From NCBI GenBank assembly GCA_949987705.1, contig CATLJY010000187.1, positions 1 to 64,000 on the forward strand: 64,000 bases of DNA. The letters run 5' to 3'. Position numbers and translations under genes: made by a program. The DNA is from Thereva unica (taxonomy: Eukaryota > Arthropoda > Insecta > Diptera > Therevidae). A model generated the notes under the pieces. The model saw nothing but the letters and a program-made list of their open reading frames with translations, was not told the DNA's origin and did not search any database. Of this stretch, positions 45,216 to 56,647 are shown one piece after another; position 1 is the stretch's first letter; the number at the start of each line of letters is the position of its first letter.

Positions 45216-46260
45216 CTAGTTGGGATGTGGGTTCGACCCTTTCGGTCCACACGATCAACTTCCCAGTATGATGGATGTTGAATATTATGATTGGATATTT
45301 TAATAATAAATGAACAATAGGCAATATAGAATATATGCATAATACTGAGAATTTGTCACAATTGTTTATCAATATTTTCGCTAAAATGTCAAACTTAATG
45401 TGCGCACTTACAAGATTAAAATGACGAAAATGTATATAAAATTGATGTATGAATGTTTTTCGGCACCTCAATGAAGTCGATATAGTTTTTAGTTCGCGCG
45501 GTATCGTGCAGGTACAAAAATCACTTAAGTCAGTTAAACCAAAAACCCGCTGGACCGAATATTATAAAAATATTTTCAGATTATATTGTCGCTAATACGC
45601 TTCGAACGGCACCTCAAGTAAGTCAACATCTTTTGTGGTTCGGGCCATATCGTGCAGGTACAAAAATCACTTACGTTGCTTAAACAAAAAAAAGGCTCGA
45701 CCGAATTTTATGAAAATCTTTTCAGATCACATTTTGGTTAATACTCTTCCAACGGCATGTCAACTAAATCGATATCTTTTATAGTTCGCGCGATATCGTG
45801 CAGGTACAAAAATCACTTAAGTCATTTAAACCAAAAAACCGCTGGACCGAATATTATAAAAATCTTTTCAGATAATATAGTCGCTAATACGCTTCGAACG
45901 GCACCTCAAGTAAGTCAATATCTTTCGTGGTTCGGGCGATATCGTGCAGGTACAAAAATCACTTACGTCGCTCAAACAAAAAAACGGCTGGACCGATTTT
46001 CATGAAAATCTTTTCAGATCATATTTCGGTTAATACGCTTCGAACAACACCTCAACGAAGCCGATATCAGTTTTGGTTCGCGCGATATCGTGCAGGAAAA
46101 AATGACCACATCCGTACGCACATACACACACACACACATACTTCCTACCAATTTTTTGCTTAAAATGCTCCTGGGACCTTGAAAGATGAAAATACGTTGA
46201 AATTTTCGATTTCGATTTTCGGACCGATTACAATAACTTCCTATACTGGGAAGTTAAAAA
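45216..46260. mobile_element. Repeat element with 146-bp tandem units
   Basis: A 13-bp inverted pair (AACTTCCCAGTAT at 45257-45269, ATACTGGGAAGTT at 46243-46255) brackets about four units spaced 145-147 bp (starts near 45463, 45608, 45755, 45900, 46048). Each holds ATCGTGCAGGTACAAAAATC and CTTTTCAGAT. A CA-rich tract (ACACACACACA) lies at about 46121-46138. No gene. It is probably another non-autonomous dispersed element; the class is unknown. Confidence 0.65.
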
Positions 46261-46729
46261 TGGCTTATGTCGACTTAAATGCGTATCTTTCCCATTTGTA
46301 AATTTGAAAAATAGCTTGTGTTACTTAAGCTTGTTTTCCATGAGAATGAATATATAAATTTTATACTGACTTTTCATCTTAAGTATACATTTGGCCAGTA
46401 AAGAAAAAATTTTCTTTTTGGAAAATTAGCTTAGATAGACATATGTAAGATACTGATATCTATTATTTGAGTAATGATTTTTTCGGTTAACGAACCGTTA
46501 TTCTCCAATATAAGCGGTTTTTCTAAAATAACAAAATACAGATTATTTTCGATCATAGACCTATGTAACATAAACTGCTTTTCCAAATGCACAAAAGTAT
46601 CAAAACCACATAAACTATTTTGAAACTCAAGTTTTAATAAGGGACTGGTGATTGTATCAACCTGAGGATAAGCTAGAAATAAAGCTGTTAGGATTTATTT
46701 AAAAAAAAAAAAACATAATAAGCGAAATT
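46261..46729. other. Unassigned AT-rich DNA
   Basis: No coding potential or repeat structure beyond short runs such as A13 near 46702. Confidence 0.4.
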
Positions 46730-47100
46730 CGCTTAAGTGAACATAAGATATTTTGGCATGTGACCACAGATATGGTTTAAACTCACTTATAGTAGAAGCA
46801 TAATCAGATATAACTGTATGAAATTTGGAGTTGTAAATTTTGAAGGCCAAATCGACGGATTCATCGATAGCCACTTTGCACTTTCAGGCTCATCTGAGAT
46901 ATCCCATACATTTAAAAATGTGTTTTCGTAATTCGCATTCCTGCTGCTAGCAGTATTTTTCTAGCCATCAATTATTAGCACTGATTCAAGACCCTTTTCT
47001 AATTGTGTTTCATACTCATTGTCTAGGGTTGCAGTAGAAAGAGCCTCCCTACTCGGCGTAACGTGGGTGTAGGCCGGCCTCAGTTTCCTAACTAAATCTT
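46730..47100 (-). pseudogene. hAT-like transposase remnant (tentative)
   Basis: On the minus strand 47100-46960 reads KDLVRKLRPAYTHVTPSREA then TLDNEYETQLEKGLESVLII and DG, which resembles the LRPxYxxPSR...LLDxxY...LxxDGW region before the first catalytic Asp of hAT transposases. After frame breaks it continues KVAIDESVDLAFKIYNSKFH and TVISDYASTIS, like the following KxxxxCTDNA block in a decayed form. Stops interrupt it. No TIRs are assigned to it. It would be an old fragment; the match is by motif shape only. Confidence 0.5.
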
Positions 47101-47967
47101 TAAAAGAAAGAAATAAGACTCAATAAAATGTTGCACCAATAGCAAAACCTTCCAACGAAGTCGTTAATTTCTTGTTTTTCCTTTATAGTTATTGAATTCT
47201 TGTTCATTCCTTCTTTTGCAAACATTACTGTAAATTTATAAACACAATAAAAATAGTCCAAAGTGCCTGGGCCATTTTTTTTTAGTGGTTAGTAACGAGC
47301 TGAAATTTCGTGAGTAGCTTCCTTTTAGGAAGACGCCCAACTTTTCTCTCTGCGAAGATTCTCAATGTGGTGTCTAATGAAACGGGGGGGCGTAAAACAT
47401 GTTGGTTTGGTGATTGTAAAAATTTTATTAGTAACAATTTGTTTGTTAGTTAAATCAAGAGATCAAAAATGAAGAAATCAAAAAACCGTTTGTCCTACAA
47501 AAATGATGGTGCAACCAAAGGGTCGCCCACCCGCAACACGTGCAAATAACGAGGTCATAAATAATTATTAGTAACAAGCTGATTTTTTCAGTGTTGGTTA
47601 GTATTTGTGCCTATAATAAGACGGCCACATTGTCCTCCAAATTAGGTGGTGCGATTTCTCAGTCCTACGCTCTGCAATTGTTAGTTTCATGGAAGAATTT
47701 TTATCATTAGTAACTGTAGGATAAGGACGTCACTTAAAAGATTAGTGTGCGTTTAACCTAACTACAACAGTGTCCTACAAAAATGTTGGTGCGTATCGCT
47801 TGTCCTACAAGAAAAGATAATTTCAAAATGTGGGAAAGTTATCAGAAAACATTTTTATGGAAAACATTTATATATTCTTTCGAAAAGTCAAAAGATATAT
47901 GCCTATTGATATTTTGGTAACATGACAAAAAAATAATATTTATTCAGATATAAAGAATTTAATACAA

Positions 47968-48925
47968 TTAATCTTCATCAGATTCCAACTCGTCTTCTTC
48001 GCTACCTACAATACTATCACGATCTTCGTCTTCTTGACAACTCCCAGTAGGAAATGTAAGCATTACCGAATCGATTGAGTAGTGTCGATTTGTAATGTCA
48101 ATAGGTTACATTACCAATTACAGAATCGATTACTTTTACACGTAGATGTCCTAGGGTGGTAAGTACACTTACCAGACATTACATTTGTACAAGGTACCTT
48201 CAGCACGTTCTGACATGTTTCATTCTCGCCCGACTAAAGTGTAGTTGTTACCTATTCGCTTCTTAGTTATTACAAATAGAAGAACTTACTTTATTTGATT
48301 TTTCATGCATGAATTCTCTGATTACCCCATAAGCGCTTGCACTATTTCCTACTGGGCTATCATATGTTATTTCTGTGTCTGTAATAAATTAATTGAAGCA
48401 ATTAATTATTTTGGAAATAATCTACAATAATAGGGCACCTTGGGAGTTAGAAGATAATTCTTCCATTGATGGACTTTGAGGACCGTCGAACCAATAATAT
48501 TGGAACTTTTCATCCATCAATTTTCATCCATCCATTATTTTCTGGCAATTTATCGGTGGGACTACGCATGTGGGCATTACACCATATACTACTATGTACT
48601 GCGTTCTTTTAATTTGCTGTAACAACTCTTGTTTCGTTGGCAGTAAGCTCAATGGATCGTATCCCATAATTATTTTTTTTAAAACTTCTTCGTTACCATT
48701 TTTACATTTGTAACCTTTTTCAAATAGTTCAAACCGCCCTTTATTAATATCGTTAGTTTTCAAAGAATATACCCGGCATACATACTCCTCTATTATTTTA
48801 AACAACTCACTCGATGTTGTCAATTTAGTACGAGGAAGTTGCGAAAAGGCCTCTTGAAATTTTTTGCTTGTTTTTAAAATATGAAGTGGCCTCTTTTTTC
48901 CTTTTCTGTAGAAAGCATGGACCAA
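47968..48925 (-). pseudogene. Remnant of a transposon-borne gene (LPPTxxxLxxHxKRxxYQ-type C-terminal region)
   Basis: On the minus strand it encodes KFQEAFSQLPRTKLTTSSEL, IIEEYVCRVYSLKTNDINKG, then SLLPTKQELLQQIKRTQYIV, and after a small shift DEKFQYYWFDGPQSP. This order (effector-like helix, VxxLY...DxNxxRxxLF, LPPTxxxLxxHxxRAxYQ, Y-W-x-GP) recurs in large uncharacterised transposon proteins of animals, some of which go on to a cysteine-rich CXC region, not seen here. A TTTATTACAG acceptor precedes the last exon, DTEITYDS then CQEDEDRDSIVGSEEDELES and DED. The CCCAGTAGGAAAT miniature element sits inside that exon. I cannot name its function. Confidence 0.55.
48043..48356. mobile_element. Miniature element, TIR CCCAGTAGGAAAT, TSD CT
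   Basis: 314 bp, with 13-bp perfect TIRs at 48043-48055 and 48344-48356 and CT at 48041-48042 and 48357-48358. Removing it with one CT restores the frame of the surrounding exon (TYDS joined to CQED). The interior has GTAAGCATTACC, TTACATTACC and GGTAAGTACACTTACC, the same GTAAG/CTTAC class of motif seen at the ends of the 38-kb element. No gene. It is a non-autonomous member of that family. Confidence 0.88.
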
Positions 48926-49631
48926 TAACGTCGTCGACTGAAATATTTCTATTTTTATATGAATATATACATATTTTATTAATTATTGATTGCAAAACAG
49001 CGCATACTTATTCCTTACTGCATTTAGGGAAATTTTCACATATCTTACATACTAACAACTCAAGCTAAAGTAGGTTTAAGTTATATTTTATCAATATGCA
49101 CCACCTTTTTTGTAGGACAGCAGTAATAACGTGTTCTATACTTAATTCCCTAAAGAAAAATACAAAAATGATGTTACTAATGATAAAAATTCTTCCATGA
49201 CACTAACAATTGCAGAGCGTAGGACTGAGAAATCACACCACCTAATTTGGAGGACAATGTGGCCGTCTTATTATAGGCACAAATACTAACCAACACTGAA
49301 AAAATCAGCTTGTTACTAATAATTATTTATGACCTCGTTATTTGCACGTGTTGCGGGTGGGCGACCCTTTGGTTGCACCATCATTTTTGTAGGACAAACG
49401 GTTTTTTGATTTCTTCATTTTTGATCTCTTGATTTAACTAACAAACAAATTGTTACTAATAAAATTTTTACAATCACCAAACCAACATGTTTTACGCCCC
49501 CCCGTTTCATTAGACACCACATTGAGAATCTTCGCAGAGAGAAAAGTTGGGCGTCTTCCTAAAAGGAAGCTACTCACGAAATTTCAGCTCGTTACTAATC
49601 ACTAAAAAAATGGCCCAGGGACTTTGGACTA

Positions 49632-49947
49632 AAAGTAAAACCTTTTAATTACAAATTTGTACCTAATGTGCTTTTAACCTTTGGGCAGCTACATTTGATA
49701 ATTGGTTTTGACAGAATAAACAAATCCCACTATATTACCTTCCTCCTATCTTAATTCATTATTTAAATCAATGATCAGATAATCTGTTTACGTTATTTAC
49801 GCTGTTTACACTGTTGACGTCTTTTTACTAAGAAAACTTAAACATCGAAAATATTCGCGTAACTTCAAACTTTCGTTTACTTCAAATAGATAAAATTTGT
49901 ATAGAATTATTGTAATCAAGTTTTTGTATATTTATTTTTTAGGTATA
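49632..49947 (+). other. Sequence upstream of the transposase gene
   Basis: AT-rich with no long frame. The stretch 49780-49890 has GTTTACGTTATTTACGCTGT-like direct repeats. A splice-acceptor-like TTTATTTTTTAG ends at 49942, five bases before the ATG used for the transposase. Confidence 0.4.
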
Positions 49948-50528
49948 ATGATAAGTAAAAGGCATTTATCCCGTTTGATCCAAAAAGAACGAGACAAATT
50001 GCGTGCAAGTTTGGCGCAGTGTTCCGGTAGTGTTATTATTAATGCCGAAGAAAATTCAGATGTTGACAACAATGTACCTCAAAATGAGAGCGCTGAAAAT
50101 ATTGATAGCAGCAACGATATCGAAGAAATTACAACAAATAGGCCAGAAATTGCTGAAAGTACAGCACATAGGCCCAGAATTGCTGAAAAAGTGAAAAAGT
50201 GGTATTTGATGTATAACCCTTCTCGTGAAAGTTGTGAAGCCATGTTGCAAATACTTCATGATGAAAATTTAGATGTACCATTGAGTTTGAAGGGGCTATT
50301 GGGGAAACCCGATCGAATAACCGTAAGAACGGTACAACCCGGCTTATATTATCATTTGGGTTTAGAATACCAATTAAAAAAAAATTCATAATATAGAACA
50401 ATACAAGGAAATCATTTTAGACATAAATGTTGACGGGTTACCTTTATATAAGAGTTCACGAAAACAACTGTGGCTGATTTTAGGAAAAACTGTTAATATT
50501 CAAAATGTTGATGTATTTATAATAGGGG

Positions 50529-50934
50529 TGTAGTGACCGCGTAAAGTTTAATTACCAAACTTTACGCAATGTCACACAACAACTTCCGACACGATCAAAA
50601 CGATCAGTCGGAACACTCCATCGACCACCGAACGCAAAGTTCAGTGATCTTGCCGTGTTCCGTTCCGTCCCCATCGTGTTATCGACTGCCCAATTTCCGG
50701 CATCTCTCTCTACTTACGCCCTCGTGTCCTGACACAGTCGGTTCGACCTAAAAAGAGAATATAAATCTATATATGTATATATATATACAGTATCAATTTT
50801 ATCACAAATAACAATATAATAAGTGACAACAATTAAAAACAGTGTTCTTTATATGTAATATATAATAATAATAATTATAATAAGAACAAGTGTTTTTTAA
50901 TTATCATCACCTCATGGTGCTACGGTGAACAACA
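50529..50934 (+). repeat. Gypsy 5' LTR
   Basis: 406 bp. It begins with a hairpin-forming GCGTAAAGTTT...AAACTTTACGC and has a TATATATGTATATATATA tract at about 50770 where a TATA element would be expected. Same sequence as the 3' LTR. Confidence 0.95.
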
Positions 50935-52270
50935 TTGGTGACTCCGATCGCGAAACACGCGAAAAAAAAATAGTGCACAAACAAAATCCAAGTGAAACAA
51001 TTAGAGCAAAAAAAAAATAATTTATTTTTCTCTACTACCATTGGCCCTCTTCATTTATTTGGATGCGCCATCGACGTAATTCATCGAAGAATATTTAGCC
51101 GCTTAACGCAACAACATATGCAAAAAAAACAACCAGGAAACAGGAATAAATAACAGATAATTTACTTTTTTCTTAAAAATATTATAAATATAGGTTTTTG
51201 CATATCATTGCAGAGAATAAGTGAAATAAATTCATTGAACTTATATTAGTAAACCCATATACAAACATTAGGAAGTTATCTCGCAAGGCATACATATAAT
51301 AACATTAATAGTGATACGAACACAAATCAACATAATTTAACATTAAAAAATAAAGGTTGACATTGAACATAGTTTCTATAGTGAGAAATTTCAAGGGCAA
51401 TTTCAATTTCAATTACCGCTAGATAAGACACGGAATATAAAATCGTGACGTAGATGTAAAGTCATTACATTGACTTGTGTACAAAGAAGCTTTGTTTAAT
51501 CTGCATAAAAGAAATCTGCTGTTTGCTGTCAAAATAATTCTTATATCGCATCGTACTTGGAAAAGTACAAAGAGGTCCAGAATACATTGAAGGAGAGCGA
51601 ACACCAGATTTGGTCTATTTAAAATATATTTGTTTTAAATAAAATCGCAGAGGCGTTCTACTATGATATAAATTTTCGATTAAATTTTCTAAGAACTAAG
51701 AATTAATTGTACTGTATTGCAAAGAAATTCATAGTACATTTATCTTATTTACATATACATATCACTATATTTACTACATTTTTTTATATACAAATTACTA
51801 TATTTCATTTATCTTGGTTACATATATATATTACTATATTTACTATATTTTTTTATATACAAATTATTTTATTACATTCATCTTGTTTACACATAAATAT
51901 TATTACATTTGCTATATTTTTTTCTCACATACAAAGCACTAGTAGTATGTAATTACTATATTATATTTACCACTTTTCATATATATTTACCTTTTATACA
52001 TACATGCAAAATACATATTCCCATATATGTACGTACGATATATATACATATAGTAGTGGCAATCGATTTTCTTCCATTTTAAAAAAAAGGAGGTTATATT
52101 ACTACCATACGTACTTGCTATTCATTTTCTTTAAACAAATTCGCGCGAGTTTTGGGCTCACTTTGAGTGACTTTTATTGTTTTTAATTTGGTCGAATCGT
52201 ACAAACTCGCGTTGTGTCTTCCGCCACCTTCCTTCCTATTTGTTTTTTTTTATATAACGACATACCAACA

Positions 52271-53167
52271 ATGGAAGAAAGCCGCATGGAACAAGACGTT
52301 CCACAAGTAGAGGAGCCAAAGCCCGGAACTTCCTCAGTCGATGCCGCTAAGGTGTCGAAATATGACATCCCGAAATTCTGGGTACACCAGCCCGCCTCTT
52401 GGTTCTACCAAGCGGAAATTATGTTCCAATTGGCGGGCTGCAGGTCTGACAAAGCCAAGGTCTACAACGTCATGGCCGCATTGCCAGAAGAGGCGGTAAC
52501 GGCAATGCGGCTTAGTACCGTAGACCACGCCACCTCCTCCTATGAGGAAATAAAACAGTACTTACTCGAAAAATACGGAACCTCAGAGAAGCGCCGACTC
52601 GAGCAGCTGCTGTCTCTGCAAGAGCCTGGAGATCGGAAACCTTCCGAGTTCCTCCAGGCTCTTAAGGCACTAGCAGGCGGATCGACAGCGGTCAATGACG
52701 ATCTGATCCGGAACCTGTGGGAGCGGAGGCTTCCACAGGCCATCCAGGTCACATTGGCCACCGCTGCCGACCAAACCCTAGCCGGTCTAGCTGCAACGGC
52801 GGACAAAGTATGGGAGGTGCTTCCACACGGAGGCGCCTCATACGCGTCCGCCGTCCGCGCAACTTCGGCCAACGCCGATCCAACATTGGTGTCGCTGCAA
52901 AGCGCCATCAATAAACTGACGGCCCGGCTAGACAATCTGGCCAGAAGCCCGCGAAATGCGAGAAGCCGAACACCTGCCAATCGGCAGGGCGGCCCTCGAC
53001 AGCCCTCGGCCAATCGGCCACAAGGGGCCAATAAAGCCAGGGGTAGCTTGTGCTACTTTCACTACCGTTATGGTAGTGAAGCACGCCAGTGCAAGCCTCC
53101 CTGCAGTTTCGGTGGTGGTAAGGCCAAGTCGGCGAAGAAACCACCCACCCACCCTAAAAAAAACTAA
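52271..53167 (+). CDS. Gypsy gag
   Basis: The ATG at 52271 (MEESRMEQDVPQVEEPKPGT) is the first methionine of the open frame; codons before it lack an ATG. The protein, about 298 aa, has the core FWVHQPASWFYQAEIMFQLA (capsid start typical of insect Gypsy gags), a helical segment with EIKQYLLEKYGTSEKRRLEQ, a Pro/Arg-rich linker and a C-terminal zinc-knuckle-like CYFHYRYGSEARQCKPPC, which is H-C rather than a canonical CCHC. It would form the particle and bind RNA. The frame is intact, unlike pol. Composition is more GC-rich than the flanking DNA, as is usual for a young element in AT-rich DNA. Confidence 0.88.
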   Translation: MEESRMEQDVPQVEEPKPGTSSVDAAKVSKYDIPKFWVHQPASWFYQAEIMFQLAGCRSDKAKVYNVMAALPEEAVTAMRLSTVDHATSSYEEIKQYLLEKYGTSEKRRLEQLLSLQEPGDRKPSEFLQALKALAGGSTAVNDDLIRNLWERRLPQAIQVTLATAADQTLAGLAATADKVWEVLPHGGASYASAVRATSANADPTLVSLQSAINKLTARLDNLARSPRNARSRTPANRQGGPRQPSANRPQGANKARGSLCYFHYRYGSEARQCKPPCSFGGGKAKSAKKPPTHPKKN

Positions 53168-53184
53168 AGGGGCAGGGGGTCGAC

Positions 53185-56100
53185 ATGAGCGAGCATATAA
53201 CCGGCCGCTCATATCGTTTATTCGTCAGAGACACCAACAATCGGATGGACTTTCTGATTGATTCGGGCTCTGACGTTTCAATTGTTCCCGCCAAGGCGTT
53301 CCCGGCCCATAACGGTAGCCCGAACGTCCTTCTGTACGCGGCCAACGGATCACTGATCCGAACTTTCGGCACAAAGTTGCTTGAACTTGAACTCGGCTTA
53401 CGCCGACGATATGTTTACAACTTCATTATAGCCGACACCACTAAAGCCATTATCGGGGCGGACTTCTTAACGAAGTTCAAATTGTCCGTCGATTTTGAAT
53501 ATCGGCATTTAGTTGACAAAGCGCACGAAGTTTCGAATAAACGTGTGCGCTACCGTCGACTACAACCCCGAAACATTTCCATGCCGAGTTATTGGCATAT
53601 ACAAAGAGCTATTAACGAAGTACGCTTCGTTATCAAAACCGCCCAATTTTAACCTTCCGGTTAAACACAATGTGCAACACCACATTGTAACCAAAGGGCA
53701 ATTACCTTTTGTCACCGCTCGGCGACTCCATCCGGAGAAACTGAAGGTGGCAAAGTTAGAGTTCGACCATATGGTCGAATTGGGGATTTGTCGACCTTCG
53801 TCGTCCCCCGCAGCATCTCCGCTTCATCTAGTTCCTAAACGGGACTCTCATGATTGGAGGCCATGCGGCGACTACCGTCGCCTTAATGCTGTCACTGTGC
53901 CGGATAGATATCCGATCCCGCGCATATACAGAATTTCTCCGTGAATCTTCACGGCTGCACCAATTTTTTCGAAGGTTGACTTGGTACGTGCATACCATCA
54001 CATACCAATCGCCCAGAAGACGTGCATAAGACTGCACTCATTACGCCATTCGGCCTATATGAGTTTACACGTATGCCATTCGGCCTACGGAATGCAGCAC
54101 AAACCTTTCAAAGGTTCATAAATGAGGTTACGAGAGAATCTCGACTTCGTTTATGTATACTTGGACGATATACTTATCGCCAGTAAAACGAGGATGAGCA
54201 TATCGTTCACCTCGAAGAGCTCTTTAAACGCCTCGATAGCTTCGGTTTAACATCAAGCTGGAGAAATGCGTTTTGGTGCAACAGAGATTAAGTTTCTAAG
54301 CCACCGCATCACAAAGGATGGAATACTTCCATCCTCCGATCGGGTTCAGCTATCGTTGATCTCGCACCTCCAACTTCTGTCAAATCGATCCAGAAGTTTT
54401 TGGGGAATGGTGAATTTCTATCACCGATTTATCCCAAAAATTGGCTGAACAGTTGGTGCCTATAAACGAGCATTTGAGAGACCTTCTCAACCGCTCACGT
54501 GCCAATAAAGTTTTTGACTGGCCAGCAGAATGTCAGGCGGCATTCCTCAAGGTGAAAACCTCGATGGCTGAAGCAACTCTGCTGAACCATCCAATCGAGG
54601 ATGCAAAATACAGTCTAACGACTGACGCCTCTGATTATGCAATCGGAGGCGTTTTGGAACAATTCAACGGTCATCGTGTGGCAACCTCTAGCTTTTTTAT
54701 TCCAAAAAAGCTGTCACCAACAGAACGGAAGTACTCTGCATTCGATCGCGAACTCCTCGCAATCTATGCAGCGATCAAACACTTCCGTTACTTCGTTGAA
54801 GGACGCAATTTCTGGTCTATACTGACCACAAACCACTGGTTCGCGCCCTTCACACAAAGACCGAACGATCCCCTCGACAGACCAGACATTTGAGGTCTAA
54901 TCTCTCAGTTTACCACAGACATCAGACATGTGTCGGGTAAACAAAACGTTGTCGCCAGACTACTTGTCACGCTCACTAGCAACCGACAACGTCGACTCGG
55001 TCACCTTCGACCTGCCTACTCTGGCTCAGGCTCAACAAGGTGACACAGAGTTAAAGTCTCTACAAGAGCACCCCTGCAACGGCTCACGGGTAAAACTAGT
55101 TCTCACGCCAATACCGTTTACCCGCCCATCAAGTGTGGTGTGAAACTAGTACAGGCATTCCGTAGGCCTTACATACCCACTTCCTTACGGAGACTAGCGT
55201 TCAACTCCGAACATAGTCTCTCTCATCCTGGTATTCGTGCTACAAGACGAGCCGTTACCAAGAAATACTTCTGGCCATCGATCAATAAAGACTGCAATGA
55301 GTGGTCTCGATCATGCCTAGGTTGCAAAAGTCCAAAGTTTCAAGGCATACCAAATCTCCATTGGAAGCTTTCAAACTTCCAAATAATAGATTTGACCATA
55401 TCCATATGGATATAGTGGGACCCCTACCCCCATCTCGTGGATACTCTTATATCTTAACGATAGTCGATAGATTCACGCGATGGCCTGAGGCATACCCAAT
55501 TCGGGATATCGGCAGCTTCAACAGTGGCAAGAAAGTTCGTCACTGAATTTGTCCCACGATTCGGCGTACCACTTGAGATCACAACCGATCAAGGTACGCA
55601 GTTCGAATCGAAACTGTTCAATGAAGTTGCCAAATTACTCGGCACTCATCGAATTCGGACTACCGCCTACCACCCGCAAGCAAACGGGATGGTTGAACGG
55701 TTCCACAGGCAACTAAAAGCAGCCTTAATGGCAAGGGACAACACTACTCATTGGAGTGAAGACTTGCCCTTTGTCATGTTAGGCATACGTACGGCAATTA
55801 AGACCGACTTACAATTGCTCACCAGCCGAGCTCGTATACGGTCAGAATCTGAGACTTCCCAATTCGATTTCTATCCCAACGGATGAGAATCCAATTGAAG
55901 AATCAGAATTCCTCTCTCGCCTTCGTTCTCACATGCAGAACATTAAGGCAATACATCCTCGGCAACCCGTCCAAAAGGATGTCTATGTGCCAGAAGCCCT
56001 GGAGAACGCCGACTACGTTTTCATACGTGTCGACAGAGTTCGAAAACCTTTCGAACCTCCATACGAGGGCCCATATGAAGTAATCAAACGATTACGAAAA

Positions 56101-56220
56101 CACTTCGTCGTCAAATTGAACGGCACAACCAAGTCAATATCCATTGACAGGCTAAAGCCAGCCTTCGGTTGCGACCGCGACAACGAAGCTAAGCCGTCTA
56201 AAGCGGTAACATTCCGTTAA
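53185..56220 (+). pseudogene. Gypsy pol: protease, reverse transcriptase, RNase H, integrase; many frame breaks
   Basis: Pieces in order: protease 53185-53652 (FLIDSGSDVSIVPAK); reverse transcriptase N part 53513-53944 ([20 protein letters not shown]); then short shifted runs at 53950-54200 with [20 protein letters not shown] and the catalytic [10 protein letters not shown]; RNase H 54441-54893 (LTTDASDYAIGGVLEQ); integrase zinc region 55140-55415 (HPGIRATRRAVTKKYFWPSI) and core 55370-55886 (DIVGPLPPSRGYSYILTIVD, ITTDQGTQFES, ANGMVERFHRQLKAALM); C-terminal chromatin-binding-like region 55933-56220. I count roughly ten single-base gains or losses, few substitutions. This pattern contrasts with the identical LTRs and the intact gag. 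Confidence 0.9.
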
Positions 56221-56241
56221 CGCTACGCTGGGGGGGGAGTA

Positions 56242-56647
56242 TGTAGTGACCGCGTAAAGTTTAATTACCAAACTTTACGCAATGTCACACAACAACTTCC
56301 GACACGATCAAAACGATCAGTCGGAACACTCCATCGACCACCGAACGCAAAGTTCAGTGATCTTGCCGTGTTCCGTTCCGTCCCCATCGTGTTATCGACT
56401 GCCCAATTTCCGGCATCTCTCTCTACTTACGCCCTCGTGTCCTGACACAGTCGGTTCGACCTAAAAAGAGAATATAAATCTATATATGTATATATATATA
56501 CAGTATCAATTTTATCACAAATAACAATATAATAAGTGACAACAATTAAAAACAGTGTTCTTTATATGTAATATATAATAATAATAATTATAATAAGAAC
56601 AAGTGTTTTTTAATTATCATCACCTCATGGTGCTACGGTGAACAACA
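56242..56647 (+). repeat. Gypsy 3' LTR
   Basis: 406 bp, same sequence as 50529-50934. Preceded by a polypurine tract GGGGGGGGAGTA-like run and followed by the second GGGG. Confidence 0.95.

Larger units (their letters stand above)
47255..49631. mobile_element. DNA transposon with about 458-bp TIRs
   Basis: The left arm 47255-47711 and right arm 49173-49631 are near-identical inverted copies beginning TAGTCCAAAG and including CTGGGCCATTTTTTT. The arms carry repeated GTCCTACAAAAATGATGGTG-like motifs (about 47490, 47635 and 47773 on the left, with counterparts on the right). AAA flanks both ends, too weak to fix the duplication. The interior holds the minus-strand gene remnant 47968-48925, itself hit by a 314-bp miniature element. 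Confidence 0.8.
50529..56647 (+). mobile_element. Gypsy LTR retrotransposon, TSD GGGG
   Basis: Two 406-bp LTRs (50529-50934 and 56242-56647), seemingly identical, start TGTAGTGACC and end GAACAACA. GGGG flanks at 50525-50528 and 56648-56651. Right after the 5' LTR is a primer-binding region (TGGTGACTCCGATCGCG, from 50937). A G-rich polypurine tract (about 56230-56240) precedes the 3' LTR. Leader 50935-52270 is AT-rich and long. Gag 52271-53167, then broken pol to 56220. Insertion in the transposase is exact. Confidence 0.96.

Noticed and set aside
52540..53031. 163-codon frame antisense to Gypsy gag
   Set aside because: It is the shadow of a GC-rich real gene on the other strand.
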